Shown here: one piece after another, positions 34,030 to 42,386 of the stretch
How positions within the stretch are numbered: position 1 is the stretch's first letter
How the letters are laid out: every line of letters starts with the position of its first letter
Source: Empedobacter tilapiae
Lineage (GTDB): Bacteria; Bacteroidota; Bacteroidia; Flavobacteriales; Weeksellaceae
Reading direction: 5' to 3'
Assembly: GCF_004785645.1 (NCBI RefSeq)
Contig: NZ_SRPE01000003.1
Location: 310,001 to 374,000 of the forward strand
DNA length: 64,000 bases
The notes under the pieces: generated by a model
What the model was told of the DNA's origin: nothing
What the model saw: only the letters and a program-made list of their open reading frames with translations
Database searches by the model: none
Program-made: the position numbers and the translations under genes

Positions 34030-35352
34030 ATGAAACAATTATTTTTTGCGTTAACGTTTTTAGTCTCAATTTATTCATTTGCTCAAGAAGAATGGACAAT
34101 TGAGAAGTGTATTGAGTATGCTTCGAAAAATAATTTGACTGTTCAGCAAAATACTATTAACCAAGAGATTTTTAATAAAAATTTAGAACAAACTTACAAT
34201 GCTTGGTTACCAACAATTTCGGGTTATGTAGATACAAATTTTACAATAGGAACATATAACCCAACAATAGAAAAGGGATATTATCAATTTACGCATTCGT
34301 TTGGAGTACAATCTAGCATAAATATATATAATGGAGGAGTTGTTCAGCTGAACAAAGATAAAGCTGCTTTAGAGTTAGAAGCATCGAAAGTGCAAACTGC
34401 GATGACAGTAAATGATATTTCGTTACAAGTAGCCAATTATTATCTGGCGGTTTTATTGAACAAAGAATTGAAACAAGTTGCCGTTGGGAATCTAACTATT
34501 TCGAAACAATTATTGGATCAAAATAAAAAGAAATTTAAAGCAGGATCTGTTGCTCAGTCTATCGTAGCACAATCAGAATCTGAAGTTGCTACAAATACGC
34601 GTGAAGTTGTAAATGCTCAAATAGAAATAGAACGAGCACTGTTCAATTTAGCAATGCTATTGCAATTAAATGATTACCGTAATTTTGCAGTAATAGATGT
34701 TAAAATTCCAGAAAATATAACTTCTCAATTGTATAATTTGGAAGATGTTGTGGAAACGGCTTACCAGAATCAACCTTCTGTAAAACATGCAGAATTGCAA
34801 ATTGATGTCGCTACAAAAGAAACTCAAATAGCTCGAACTTCGTTATTTCCTAAGATTACAGGAAGTTTTAATTTTGGGACAAATTACCTGCAATATTTTA
34901 ACAAGAGATTACGTCAAGATGCCTTATTAGAGCAATTAGGACATAATGTAACAGGTGTTTTTGGAGTTGGAGTTGCTATTCCGATTTGGAATCAATATTC
35001 GTATAAAATCAATATCCAGAAAGCATTAATTAACGAAGATTTAGCAAAAGTTGGACTTCTACAATCAAAACAAGATGTGTTAAAAAATGTTCAGTCTGCA
35101 TATTTTGAAGTAAATACTTCGTTTGCGTCATACGATTCGTCAAAAGAAGCTGTAAAATATGCGAAGGTATCGTACGACTTTGCTCAGAAATCTTACAATG
35201 CTGGTGTAATTAATCAATATGATTTTAACCGTTCGCGTAATGATATGATGGTAGCAGAATCGCAAATGTTGCAAGCGAAATACAACTACATTTTCAAACA
35301 AAAAGTATTAGATTTCTACGCTGGCGTTCCAATTACTTTGGAAGCGAAATAG
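34030..35352 (+). CDS. TolC-family outer membrane channel protein
   Basis: 440 residues with a signal peptide (MKQLFFALTFLVSIYSFAQ), the TolC N-terminal motif EWTIEKCIEYASKNNLTVQQN, and two long coiled-coil halves (e.g. SKQLLDQNKKKFKAGSVAQSIV and VSYDFAQKSYNAGVINQYDFNRSRND). It forms the outer-membrane duct of a tripartite exporter. The usual inner-membrane pump and periplasmic adaptor genes are absent next to it, so its partners are unknown. Confidence 0.9.
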   Translation: MKQLFFALTFLVSIYSFAQEEWTIEKCIEYASKNNLTVQQNTINQEIFNKNLEQTYNAWLPTISGYVDTNFTIGTYNPTIEKGYYQFTHSFGVQSSINIYNGGVVQLNKDKAALELEASKVQTAMTVNDISLQVANYYLAVLLNKELKQVAVGNLTISKQLLDQNKKKFKAGSVAQSIVAQSESEVATNTREVVNAQIEIERALFNLAMLLQLNDYRNFAVIDVKIPENITSQLYNLEDVVETAYQNQPSVKHAELQIDVATKETQIARTSLFPKITGSFNFGTNYLQYFNKRLRQDALLEQLGHNVTGVFGVGVAIPIWNQYSYKINIQKALINEDLAKVGLLQSKQDVLKNVQSAYFEVNTSFASYDSSKEAVKYAKVSYDFAQKSYNAGVINQYDFNRSRNDMMVAESQMLQAKYNYIFKQKVLDFYAGVPITLEAK

Positions 35353-35422
35353 AAGTTTAACTATTTAATAATTATTTTTTGATATAATTTATTTCTAGAT
35401 TTTTTAAATTTAGAAATGATAA

Positions 35423-36028
35423 ATGATAAATATTCAAGATTACATAAAAAGTTTTTTGTCTCACTTTCTAGAAAATGCAAATCAGCAACCTTGGGAAATT
35501 GTAGATAATTTAGAAGAAATTCTTACTAATAAAATTCAGCAACTATCTGACGATTATACGATCGAAGGTAATGTTGCGATTCATAAATCTGCAACTGTAG
35601 AGAAAGGAGTTACACTAAAAGGAACAATTATTATTTCCGAAAATTGTTTTATTGGAGCGCATGCGTATTTACGTGGACCAATTTTTCTTGCGAATTCGGT
35701 TATTGTTGGTCCGGGATCAGAAGTAAAACAAGCAATTCTTTTTGAAAAATATGCAATAGCTCATTTCAATTTTGTTGGAAATAGTTTAATTGGTGAAAAT
35801 GTAAATTTTGAGGCTGGTTCTATTTGTGCGAATCATTACAATGAACGTATTGATAAAAATATTTCAGTAAAAGTCAACGATCAAATTATTTCAACTGGTG
35901 TAACGAAATTTGGAGCTTTGGTAGGAGACGATTCAAAAATTGGAGCAAATGCAGTTCTTTCTCCAGGAACTATTTTAGAGCAAAATTCTATTGTGAACAG
36001 ATTAGAATTGGTTAAACAAATCGATTAA
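35423..36028 (+). CDS. Left-handed beta-helix (hexapeptide) acyltransferase-like protein
   Basis: 201 residues. After a helical N-terminus of about 45 residues it shows hexapeptide repeats (IEGNVAIHKSATVEKGVTLKG, VIVGPGSEVKQAILF, LIGENVNFEAGSICANHY, KIGANAVLSPGTILEQNSIV). This is the fold of LpxA and of the GlmU C-terminal domain. There is no nucleotidyl-transferase domain. The substrate is unknown; an acetyl- or acyl-CoA dependent transfer to a sugar is plausible. Confidence 0.75.
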   Translation: MINIQDYIKSFLSHFLENANQQPWEIVDNLEEILTNKIQQLSDDYTIEGNVAIHKSATVEKGVTLKGTIIISENCFIGAHAYLRGPIFLANSVIVGPGSEVKQAILFEKYAIAHFNFVGNSLIGENVNFEAGSICANHYNERIDKNISVKVNDQIISTGVTKFGALVGDDSKIGANAVLSPGTILEQNSIVNRLELVKQID

Positions 36029-36098
36029 GGGTAATTATTTTCTCCATTTCCGATAGAAAATCATCTTATCAAACATAAATCATCTAACTTTCGTGATG

Positions 36099-36106
36099 TA
36101 TCTTTG
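36099..36106 (+). promoter_or_regulatory. -7 element that decides the tsaB start
   Basis: TATCTTTG matches TAnnTTTG and ends 4 bases before the ATG at 36111, giving a leaderless or nearly leaderless mRNA. The in-frame GTG at 36093 lies upstream of or within it. Confidence 0.55.
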
Positions 36107-36110
36107 CAAC

Positions 36111-36782
36111 ATGGCAACAATCTTAAATTTAGAAACTTCAACAAAAAATTGTTCGGTTTCGATTGCTAAAGATGGCGTTCAACTATGTTTAGTTGAAGAA
36201 AGTGATGAAAATTATGCACATGGCGAAAAACTGAATCAGTTCGTGGATTGGTGCTTGGAAGGTGCACAAATAAATTGGAAAGATATTGAGGCAGTTTGTG
36301 TATCAAAAGGTCCTGGTTCTTATACAGGTTTACGTATTGGCGTTTCGTCTGCCAAAGGTTTTGCGTATGGTTCTGATATCCCGTTGATGGCGATTAATTC
36401 GTTGCAAATTTTGGCGGAATCACAATTAAATCAAGAGGTAGATTATATCATTCCGATGATTGATGCAAGACGAATGGAAGTCTATACAGCTTTATTTGAT
36501 AAGCAAGGAAATCAGTTGACAGAAACCGAAGCGAAAGTAATCGAAGAAACTTCTTTTGAAGAATTGAAAGGAAAGAAAATTATTTTTGTGGGTGATGGAG
36601 CAGAAAAATGTCAAGAAGTTTTAGCACATTTGGATGCTACGTTTATACAAACTTTTCCATCGGCAAAAGATATGATTCGTGTTGCGGAAGAAAAATTTAA
36701 CCAAAAATCATTTGAAGATGTTGCGTATTTCGAGCCATATTATTTGAAAGATTTTGTTGCTGGAAAAAAGAAATCTGAATAA
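36111..36782 (+). CDS. tsaB: tRNA threonylcarbamoyladenosine modification protein TsaB
   Basis: 223 residues from ATG 36111 (MATILNLETSTKNCSVSI); an in-frame GTG 18 bases upstream precedes the promoter element and is rejected. ASKHA-fold features: ILNLETSTKNCSVSIA, KGPGSYTGLRIGVSSAKG and YIIPMIDARRMEVYTALFD. TsaB pairs with TsaD and TsaE to make the t6A base next to the anticodon of ANN-reading tRNAs. DUF423 follows 18 bases later. Confidence 0.93.
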   Translation: MATILNLETSTKNCSVSIAKDGVQLCLVEESDENYAHGEKLNQFVDWCLEGAQINWKDIEAVCVSKGPGSYTGLRIGVSSAKGFAYGSDIPLMAINSLQILAESQLNQEVDYIIPMIDARRMEVYTALFDKQGNQLTETEAKVIEETSFEELKGKKIIFVGDGAEKCQEVLAHLDATFIQTFPSAKDMIRVAEEKFNQKSFEDVAYFEPYYLKDFVAGKKKSE

Positions 36783-36800
36783 AATAAAAAGAGATAATTT

Positions 36801-37184
36801 ATGAAAAATCTTGTGTTGACAATTGCTTCATTATACGGAATGACAGCGGTTATATTAGGTGCTTTCGGAGCTCATGCGTTCAAGAAAATTTTACCTGCCG
36901 AAAAATTAGCAAGTTTTGAAGTAGGGGTACGTTATCAAATGTATCATGCAATAGTTTTATTAGCTGTTGGAATGTATTTTCAATTTAACAGCGGATTAGA
37001 ACGCTCAGCTGCTTGGTGTTTAATTGCCGGAACATTTGTTTTTTCTGTAAGTATCTATTTGTTGTCATTCGCAGAACATTGGAACGCTAACCTTAAATTT
37101 TTAGGACCAATTACACCGCTTGGAGGATTATTCATGATTATAGGTTGGGGTTTATTGGCTTGGATTTTTATGAAAGGAAAATAA
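36801..37184 (+). CDS. DUF423 membrane protein (YgdD type)
   Basis: 127 residues with four hydrophobic segments and the family pattern GAFGAHAFKKILPAEKLASFEVGVRYQMYHAIVLL (in parts), then LGPITPLGGLFMIIGWGLL. The function is not known. It follows tsaB closely and may be co-transcribed. Confidence 0.88.
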   Translation: MKNLVLTIASLYGMTAVILGAFGAHAFKKILPAEKLASFEVGVRYQMYHAIVLLAVGMYFQFNSGLERSAAWCLIAGTFVFSVSIYLLSFAEHWNANLKFLGPITPLGGLFMIIGWGLLAWIFMKGK

Positions 37185-37219
37185 TTTTCTTTAAATTTAT
37201 ATAATTGTTAATCAGTTAT

Positions 37220-37741
37220 ATGAATTTGTGGAATAAATTATTGATTGGATTATTATTTTTACTTGTAATTAATACAAATGCGCAAGATAAATTAGTATTG
37301 ACCACTCCTCTAATCTTTAAACATAGCAACTTTGAATTGAAATTGTTTAATAATCAACAATTCAAATACAAGTCTATTTTTCTTAGCTGTTTTGGAGAGA
37401 TTGATAAAAATGGTAAACTAAGGAGTGATGCTAATTATGATTTTGCAGAAGGAACTTATCAAGTAAAGGACAATAAATTAATCTTAACGGTAAAATCGTC
37501 AAACAACTATTATTTCTTAGAAAAAGAATATTATTTTTTGATTCTTGATAAAAAGACTTTTTTGATATCTAACAAGGATCGAAAAAATTTCAAAGAAGCA
37601 AGAATTAGAAGACCAAATAAATCTTTTCCGAATTATATTATAGATACGGATAATCGTAAAGAATATACATTTTATAGTACTGATCAAAAAGTAACTATCG
37701 AAGGTTACGAAAAAGATAAAATATATCAAATGTTTAAATAA
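37220..37741 (+). CDS. Exported protein of unknown function
   Basis: 173 residues from ATG 37220; an in-frame TTG at 37205 is less likely because the signal peptide then starts late. N-terminus MNLWNKLLIGLLFLLVINTNAQ is a clean signal peptide. The mature part is rich in lysine and aromatic residues, with a strand-like region (GEIDKNGKLRSDANYDFAEGTYQVKDNKLIL in parts) reminiscent of lipocalin-like small exported proteins. I do not recognise the family. It ends at a bidirectional terminator. Confidence 0.7.
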   Translation: MNLWNKLLIGLLFLLVINTNAQDKLVLTTPLIFKHSNFELKLFNNQQFKYKSIFLSCFGEIDKNGKLRSDANYDFAEGTYQVKDNKLILTVKSSNNYYFLEKEYYFLILDKKTFLISNKDRKNFKEARIRRPNKSFPNYIIDTDNRKEYTFYSTDQKVTIEGYEKDKIYQMFK

Positions 37742-37770
37742 AAAAGACACTTTATAAAGTGCCTTTTTTA
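37741..37770. terminator. Bidirectional terminator at 37.75 kb
   Basis: CACTTTATAAAGTG forms the core stem, extended by A-rich and T-rich flanks (AAAAAGA/CCTTTTTT). It separates the exported protein gene from the convergent cytochrome b gene. Confidence 0.85.
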
Positions 37771-37773
37771 TTT

Positions 37774-38334
37774 TTAATCTGTTCCATTTATCATTTTCGA
37801 AACAATACCTGATTTTTTAGTTGTCTCATCAAATACAATCCCAAGAATATGAATGAAAAAGAAAATAGAGAATGAATAAATTCCTGTTTTGTGTAATGCT
37901 TCCATCGATTCTTTATAGGTTCCGTTTCCCCACATTAAATAAAACCCTGTTACGGTACTAATTAAAATTAGTATATAAAAAACGATATAAATAAAACCTT
38001 GTAATTTTTTTTGAGTACTAGATACTTTAAAAGGATTGGGAAATCGAACCCCTTTGATTGTCATATAAACTATTCTGATTATAAAAAGCGCTAAGATGAT
38101 ATAAGCAAATATTTCGTGCCATTGCCACATAGGTTCCAAAGAATTTCTGCCAATAGTTTTTAAAGTAGTATCTGAAATATTTAATCCTTCTTTCGAAACT
38201 TCGTTTGTAATTAAAGAGGAAAGATTCTTTTTATTCATCCATTCCATTCTCAAGAAACCAGTTAAAAATAACATTATCATTGATATTCCAATTGTCCAAT
38301 GTAATAGACGGTGAGTTAAAGTGAACTTTTTCAT
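37774..38334 (-). CDS. Cytochrome b561-like membrane protein
   Basis: 186 residues with four membrane helices and candidate heme ligands: His8 and His12 in FTLTHRLLHWTIG, one histidine in WQWHEIFAYIILALFIIR, and one in FIHILGIVFDE. This matches the b561/Ni-Fe hydrogenase cytochrome b superfamily, which moves electrons between quinones or c-type cytochromes and another carrier. No partner oxidoreductase gene is adjacent, so its donor and acceptor are unknown. Confidence 0.8.
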   Translation of the reverse strand: MKKFTLTHRLLHWTIGISMIMLFLTGFLRMEWMNKKNLSSLITNEVSKEGLNISDTTLKTIGRNSLEPMWQWHEIFAYIILALFIIRIVYMTIKGVRFPNPFKVSSTQKKLQGFIYIVFYILILISTVTGFYLMWGNGTYKESMEALHKTGIYSFSIFFFIHILGIVFDETTKKSGIVSKMINGTD

Positions 38335-38344
38335 AATTTATATT

Positions 38345-38378
38345 GATTAAAAAAACCTCTCAAATTTGAGAGGTTTTT
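38345..38378. terminator. Palindromic terminator at 38.36 kb
   Basis: AACCTCTCAAATTTGAGAGGTT is a 22-base perfect palindrome with A and T runs on the sides. It terminates the 38390-38890 gene on the minus strand. Confidence 0.85.
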
Positions 38379-38389
38379 GTTGTATAGTT

Positions 38390-38890
38390 TTATTCGTAAT
38401 CTTCTTCTTTAAATTCAAATTCTTCGAATGTGCAATTAATTTCGAAAGGAATATCTCCATCAGACTCTTCCGTGAAATCTTGTACTTCACCTTTCCAGTT
38501 AAGTGTCAAAATTCCTTTTTCATTTACGCTAAACGTCAAGTCGTTGTTTACCGTTTCGTAATCTTCTTCAGAAACATTTAGAGAAGTATAATACACTTCT
38601 ACAAGTTCTCCTTCTTCATCTTCTTCCTCTGCAAAACCATAAGGAATAGAAACTTTTTTACCATTTAATTCCTCTACAGATTCTACATCCAAAGGAAAAT
38701 CATCGATAAATAAAGAAAGTTGCGGGAAATCATTTTGTAAAGAATCTCCTTCTACATGTTCTAAGTCATCAGTGGAATGTATTTCGACCAATAAACATTT
38801 TTTATTTCCTTGAAAAACAACTTTGCATAAAGCTTTTTCAATATTATAATTAAATGTTTCATCCGGATGGAAGAACTTAATTGTTTTCAT
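38390..38890 (-). CDS. Acidic cytoplasmic protein of unknown function
   Basis: 166 residues without signal peptide or membrane segment. It is strongly acidic (FAEEEDEEGELVEVYY, EEFEFKEEDYE at the end) and appears beta-rich, starting MKTIKFFHPDETFNYNIEKALCKVVFQGN. I do not recognise a family. It has its own terminator and no neighbour on the same transcript. Confidence 0.65.
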   Translation of the reverse strand: MKTIKFFHPDETFNYNIEKALCKVVFQGNKKCLLVEIHSTDDLEHVEGDSLQNDFPQLSLFIDDFPLDVESVEELNGKKVSIPYGFAEEEDEEGELVEVYYTSLNVSEEDYETVNNDLTFSVNEKGILTLNWKGEVQDFTEESDGDIPFEINCTFEEFEFKEEDYE

Positions 38891-38999
38891 TGTTTTGTTA
38901 ATGTATGTTATTAATTATGAGTACGAATATAAATAAGTTCGATTAAATTACACAATAAAAAAGATAAGAAATTAAATTTTTCAACATTTTAAATTAAAA

Positions 39000-39028
39000 A
39001 AGCCATACATCTTTTATGTATGGCCTTA
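39000..39028 (-). terminator. Terminator after yceI
   Basis: GCCATACA (39002-39009) pairs with TGTATGGC (39017-39024); on the minus strand a T-rich run follows. Confidence 0.82.
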
Positions 39029-39049
39029 TATAATACTAATTTATATTAA

Positions 39050-39730
39050 TTATTTAGCAGCTTCTTCAGTTGCTGGTTTAGCAGATAAATCTACTTGTAA
39101 TAAAACTTCGTCTTTAATAATAGAACCTCCAGCTCCAACAAAAGAAATTCCGAAATCTTTACGGTTAATTCCAAATTCTTCAGATTTGATAGTAACACCA
39201 TTAGCATCTACAGTTACATTAGCTTTGAAAGTAACATTTTTAGGAGTTCCACGGAAATCTAAGTTTCCAGAAATTTCCGAATTGTAATCACCTCCTTCTA
39301 ATGCTTTAACTCCTGTAATTTCGAATGTAGCAGTTGGAAATTTTTCAACGTCTAAGAAATCAGCAGATTTTAAGTGACCATCTAATTTACCTTTACTTTC
39401 AGCATCAGCATCTAAATCTTTAGATTCGAATGAAGCAAAATCAGCAACAAATTTACCTGATTCTAAAACTCCATCGTGTACTTTTACAGAACCTTCTTTT
39501 AATTTAACAACTCCATAGTGTCCTTCTTCTGGTTTGTTAATATCATCAAAAGTTTTACCTCCTTTCCAGTTTACAACAGATGTAGTTGTATCAACAGCAA
39601 ATTCAGCAGCTCCTTCAGTAGAAGTAGCTCCTTCTTGAGCTTCTGTAGCAGCTTTAGTTTCAGTTTTTCCTCCACAAGATGTTAATGCAACAGCAGAAAC
39701 AACAGCTAATCCTAAAAATAATTTTTTCAT
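39050..39730 (-). CDS. YceI-family lipoprotein
   Basis: 226 residues. The signal ends in the lipobox ALTSCGG (Cys19), followed by a low-complexity linker (TKAATEAQEGATSTEGAA). The rest is the YceI lipocalin-like barrel: TTSVVNWKGGKTF, GHYGVVKLKEGSVKV, GHLKSADFLDVEKFPTATFEIT and FGINRKDFGISF. YceI proteins bind isoprenoid-type lipids such as polyprenyl chains. An FNR-type box lies upstream at a position suited for activation. Confidence 0.9.
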   Translation of the reverse strand: MKKLFLGLAVVSAVALTSCGGKTETKAATEAQEGATSTEGAAEFAVDTTTSVVNWKGGKTFDDINKPEEGHYGVVKLKEGSVKVHDGVLESGKFVADFASFESKDLDADAESKGKLDGHLKSADFLDVEKFPTATFEITGVKALEGGDYNSEISGNLDFRGTPKNVTFKANVTVDANGVTIKSEEFGINRKDFGISFVGAGGSIIKDEVLLQVDLSAKPATEEAAK

Positions 39731-39750
39731 ATCGTTTTTTAAATTTTATA

Positions 39751-39794
39751 CAAAACTATAATATAAATTGATAGTTAATATTGATATATATCAA
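39751..39794 (-). promoter_or_regulatory. yceI promoter with FNR/Crp-type box
   Basis: On the minus strand TAGTTTTG (complement of 39751-39758) fits TAnnTTTG. TTGATATATATCAA (39781-39794), extended to an 18-base palindrome 39779-39796, matches the FNR consensus TTGAT-N4-ATCAA exactly. Its centre is about 42 bases from the expected transcript start, the classical position of an activator touching RNA polymerase. Confidence 0.6.
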
Positions 39795-39873
39795 TAAATG
39801 AAATTATTAAACAATTATTTAATATTGAATAATTCTAAATACCTTAGCCAAAAATAAGAAAATTTATTCAATA

Positions 39874-40839
39874 GTGCTAGATGTAAAACAACTCAGTTAT
39901 CATTATCCTAATTTTGAAGATAAAGTACTTGATCAAATAGATTTTGCTGTTAATAGAGGCGAAGTTATTAGTATTATCGGAGAAAGTGGAAGTGGAAAAT
40001 CAACTTTATTGAAATTAATTTATGGTTTGTTGGATTTTAATGAAGGAGAAATTTTATATCACATAAAAAAATTGCGAGGCCCTTCTTATAACTTGATTCC
40101 AGGTCATAAAATGATGAAATACGTAGCGCAAGATTATGATTTGTTAGATTTCGTAACTGTAGGAGAGAATGTAGGGAAATTCTTGAGTAACTTTGATCTA
40201 GAACTAAAACAACAACAAATTGATGAAGCGTTAAATGTGGTTGAGATGTTAGATTTTAAACATATTTTTCCAAACAAATTGAGTGGAGGTCAACGTCAAC
40301 GGATTTCTATAGCAAGAGCTTTAGCTCAGCAACCAGAAATTTTGTTGCTAGATGAACCTTTTTCTAATTTAGATCAAACATTGAAACTTACAATTCGCGA
40401 AAAAATTATGAATTGGTGCAAAGAGCATCAAATTACTGTAATTTTTACAACACATGATTTGAATGATGCGTTTTATACTTCTGATAAAATTTTGGTTTTA
40501 CAAAAAGGAAAAATGATTCAGTTTAATGAGGTAGAAAATGTACGGAAATTTCCTGCTACAGAATATGTTGCCAAACTTTTTGGATATGTAAATGTGTTGA
40601 CAGATTCGCAATATTTGGGAATTGAATCTTCTTCTAAAATTATCATTTATCCAGAAGAAATTACAATTTTAGACAATGGTAAATTTGAAGGAAAAGTGAT
40701 CTCATCCAAATTCCAAGGAAGAGATTATTTAATCCGATTTTTATTTAAAAATATAGAATTAGTTACTTATTACTCACAAAATTTAACATCGGATGAAATT
40801 ATTAAATTTGAGGTGAGAAAATTTAGAGAGTTAAAATAA
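39874..40839 (+). CDS. ABC transporter ATP-binding protein
   Basis: 321 residues from GTG 39874. Walker A GESGSGKST (36-44), signature LSGGQRQR (136-143), Walker B ILLLDEP (Asp160, Glu161) and switch His in TTHD. The C-terminal 90 residues resemble a TOBE-like regulatory domain, as in importers of ions or small molecules (PotA/ThiQ-like). No permease or binding-protein gene is adjacent, so the substrate and the membrane partner are unknown. A terminator follows. Confidence 0.87.
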   Translation: MLDVKQLSYHYPNFEDKVLDQIDFAVNRGEVISIIGESGSGKSTLLKLIYGLLDFNEGEILYHIKKLRGPSYNLIPGHKMMKYVAQDYDLLDFVTVGENVGKFLSNFDLELKQQQIDEALNVVEMLDFKHIFPNKLSGGQRQRISIARALAQQPEILLLDEPFSNLDQTLKLTIREKIMNWCKEHQITVIFTTHDLNDAFYTSDKILVLQKGKMIQFNEVENVRKFPATEYVAKLFGYVNVLTDSQYLGIESSSKIIIYPEEITILDNGKFEGKVISSKFQGRDYLIRFLFKNIELVTYYSQNLTSDEIIKFEVRKFRELK

Positions 40840-40840
40840 A

Positions 40841-40882
40841 AAAAAGCGAGATTCTTAATTTGAATTTCGCTTTTTTGTTTTT
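40841..40882. terminator. Terminator after the ABC ATPase gene
   Basis: AAAAGCGA at about 40843-40850 pairs with TCGCTTTT at about 40867-40874, followed by T-rich sequence; inner bases partly pair. It can serve the convergent hydrolase gene also. Confidence 0.75.
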
Positions 40883-41657
40883 ATTTATTCAACAAAAAAT
40901 CTAAAATTTCTGCTGTAAAATCTTTCGGATTTTCGGCATGTAACCAATGTCCCGCATTTGCAATTTTCTTGATTTCTGCATAAGGAAAACGCTCTTTGAT
41001 AATCATTTCATCTTCTGGCATAATGTAATTTGAATTTGCACCACCCAAAAATAAAGTTGGACCATCAAATTCTCCTTTCAACAATTCAGAACCAATCATT
41101 TCTTGATAAAATTTATCCAAAACATTTAAATTGAATCGAAAAGCATATTTTCCATTATCGGCGTGGTAAACGTTTTTCAACAAAAATTGTCGCACACCAA
41201 TTTCAGGAATATATTGTTCTAAAGTCGTTTCTACATCTTTTCGAGTTTCAACTTGATCAAAATTAACAGATTTCAACGCTTTGAAAATCGCATTATGATG
41301 AGGTTGATACGCTTTTGGTGCCATATCCGCCACAATCAAATGATCTAATCTATTTTGATGAATCATCGCAAAATCAATTACAATTCTTCCGCCAAGCGAA
41401 TGTCCTAAAAGATGTGCTTTTTCGATAGAATTTGCATCCATATAATTCACGATATCTTGCGTCATCGCTGCTAAAGAAGAATCTTCACTATGAAAGCTAC
41501 GTCCATGATTACGTAAATCAATCAAATGTGTCGTAAAATATTCGCCAAAATGTTTTCCTAATGTGCTCCAATTATCCAATTGCCCGAATAATCCATGAAA
41601 AACCAATAAATGTTTTTCACCAGAACCAACAATTTTACTATGTAAGATTTTTGTCAT
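40881..41657 (-). CDS. Alpha/beta hydrolase (YbfF-like esterase)
   Basis: 258 residues. The nucleophile elbow is GHSLGG (Ser87); the oxyanion-side motif is VFHGLFGQLDNW; the catalytic His is in NAGHWLHAENP close to the C-terminus. The sequence LIDLRNHGRSFHS is typical of the YbfF/acyl-CoA esterase group. The natural substrate is unknown. It lies 3 bases after pdxJ and is probably co-transcribed. Confidence 0.88.
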   Translation of the reverse strand: MTKILHSKIVGSGEKHLLVFHGLFGQLDNWSTLGKHFGEYFTTHLIDLRNHGRSFHSEDSSLAAMTQDIVNYMDANSIEKAHLLGHSLGGRIVIDFAMIHQNRLDHLIVADMAPKAYQPHHNAIFKALKSVNFDQVETRKDVETTLEQYIPEIGVRQFLLKNVYHADNGKYAFRFNLNVLDKFYQEMIGSELLKGEFDGPTLFLGGANSNYIMPEDEMIIKERFPYAEIKKIANAGHWLHAENPKDFTAEILDFLLNK

Positions 41658-41660
41658 TTT

Positions 41661-42386
41661 TTACAAATTTGCTAATTCAATTTTACGTAAATATGCCTGT
41701 ATCGTATTTTCTAAACCTAAATATAGAGCTTCAGAAATTAGCGCGTGTCCAATAGAAACTTCTGCAATTGTTGGAATTTCGCGAATAAAATATTCAATAT
41801 TATCTAAACTCAAATCGTGTCCAGCATTTACAGCCAAGCCATTTTCGATTGCCAATTTAGCTGTTTCTTTATAAGGATTGATTGCTTCAAGATTTCCTAA
41901 ACCATATTGCGTTGCAAATTCTTCTGTGTACAATTCGATTCGATCAGTACCAGTTTTTGCAGCACTTTCAATTAATGCAGGATTTGGATCTAAGAAAATG
42001 GATGTTCTGATTCCAGCATCTTTAAAGGTTTTAATCACATCTGTTAAATAATCAAAATGTTTGATAGTATCCCAACCAGCATTTGATGTAATTGCATCTT
42101 CTGCATCAGGAACCAAGGTAACTTGTTCTGGTTTAGAGTTTAAAACCAATTCCATAAAACTATCAATCGGTTTTCCTTCGATGTTAAATTCTGTTGTAAC
42201 AATCGGTTTTAAATCATAAACGTCTTGGTAACGAATGTGACGTTCATCTGGACGTGGATGTATCGTAATTCCTTGTCCACCGAAGTCTTGAATTTTGATT
42301 GCCGCTTCTACAAGGTTTGGAGTATTTCCACCGCGCGCATTACGAATTGTGGCAATTTTATTTATATTAACACTTAATTTAGTCAT
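41661..42386 (-). CDS. pdxJ: Pyridoxine 5'-phosphate synthase PdxJ
   Basis: 241 residues. The start MTKLSVNINKIATIRNARGG and the TIHPRPDERHI motif belong to the catalytic region, together with VNAGHDLSLDN. It condenses deoxyxylulose phosphate with amino-hydroxyacetone phosphate to form the vitamin B6 ring in the DXP-dependent pathway; pdxA is not in the window. Overlaps the MscS-type gene by 4 bases (ATGA). Confidence 0.96.
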   Translation of the reverse strand: MTKLSVNINKIATIRNARGGNTPNLVEAAIKIQDFGGQGITIHPRPDERHIRYQDVYDLKPIVTTEFNIEGKPIDSFMELVLNSKPEQVTLVPDAEDAITSNAGWDTIKHFDYLTDVIKTFKDAGIRTSIFLDPNPALIESAAKTGTDRIELYTEEFATQYGLGNLEAINPYKETAKLAIENGLAVNAGHDLSLDNIEYFIREIPTIAEVSIGHALISEALYLGLENTIQAYLRKIELANL

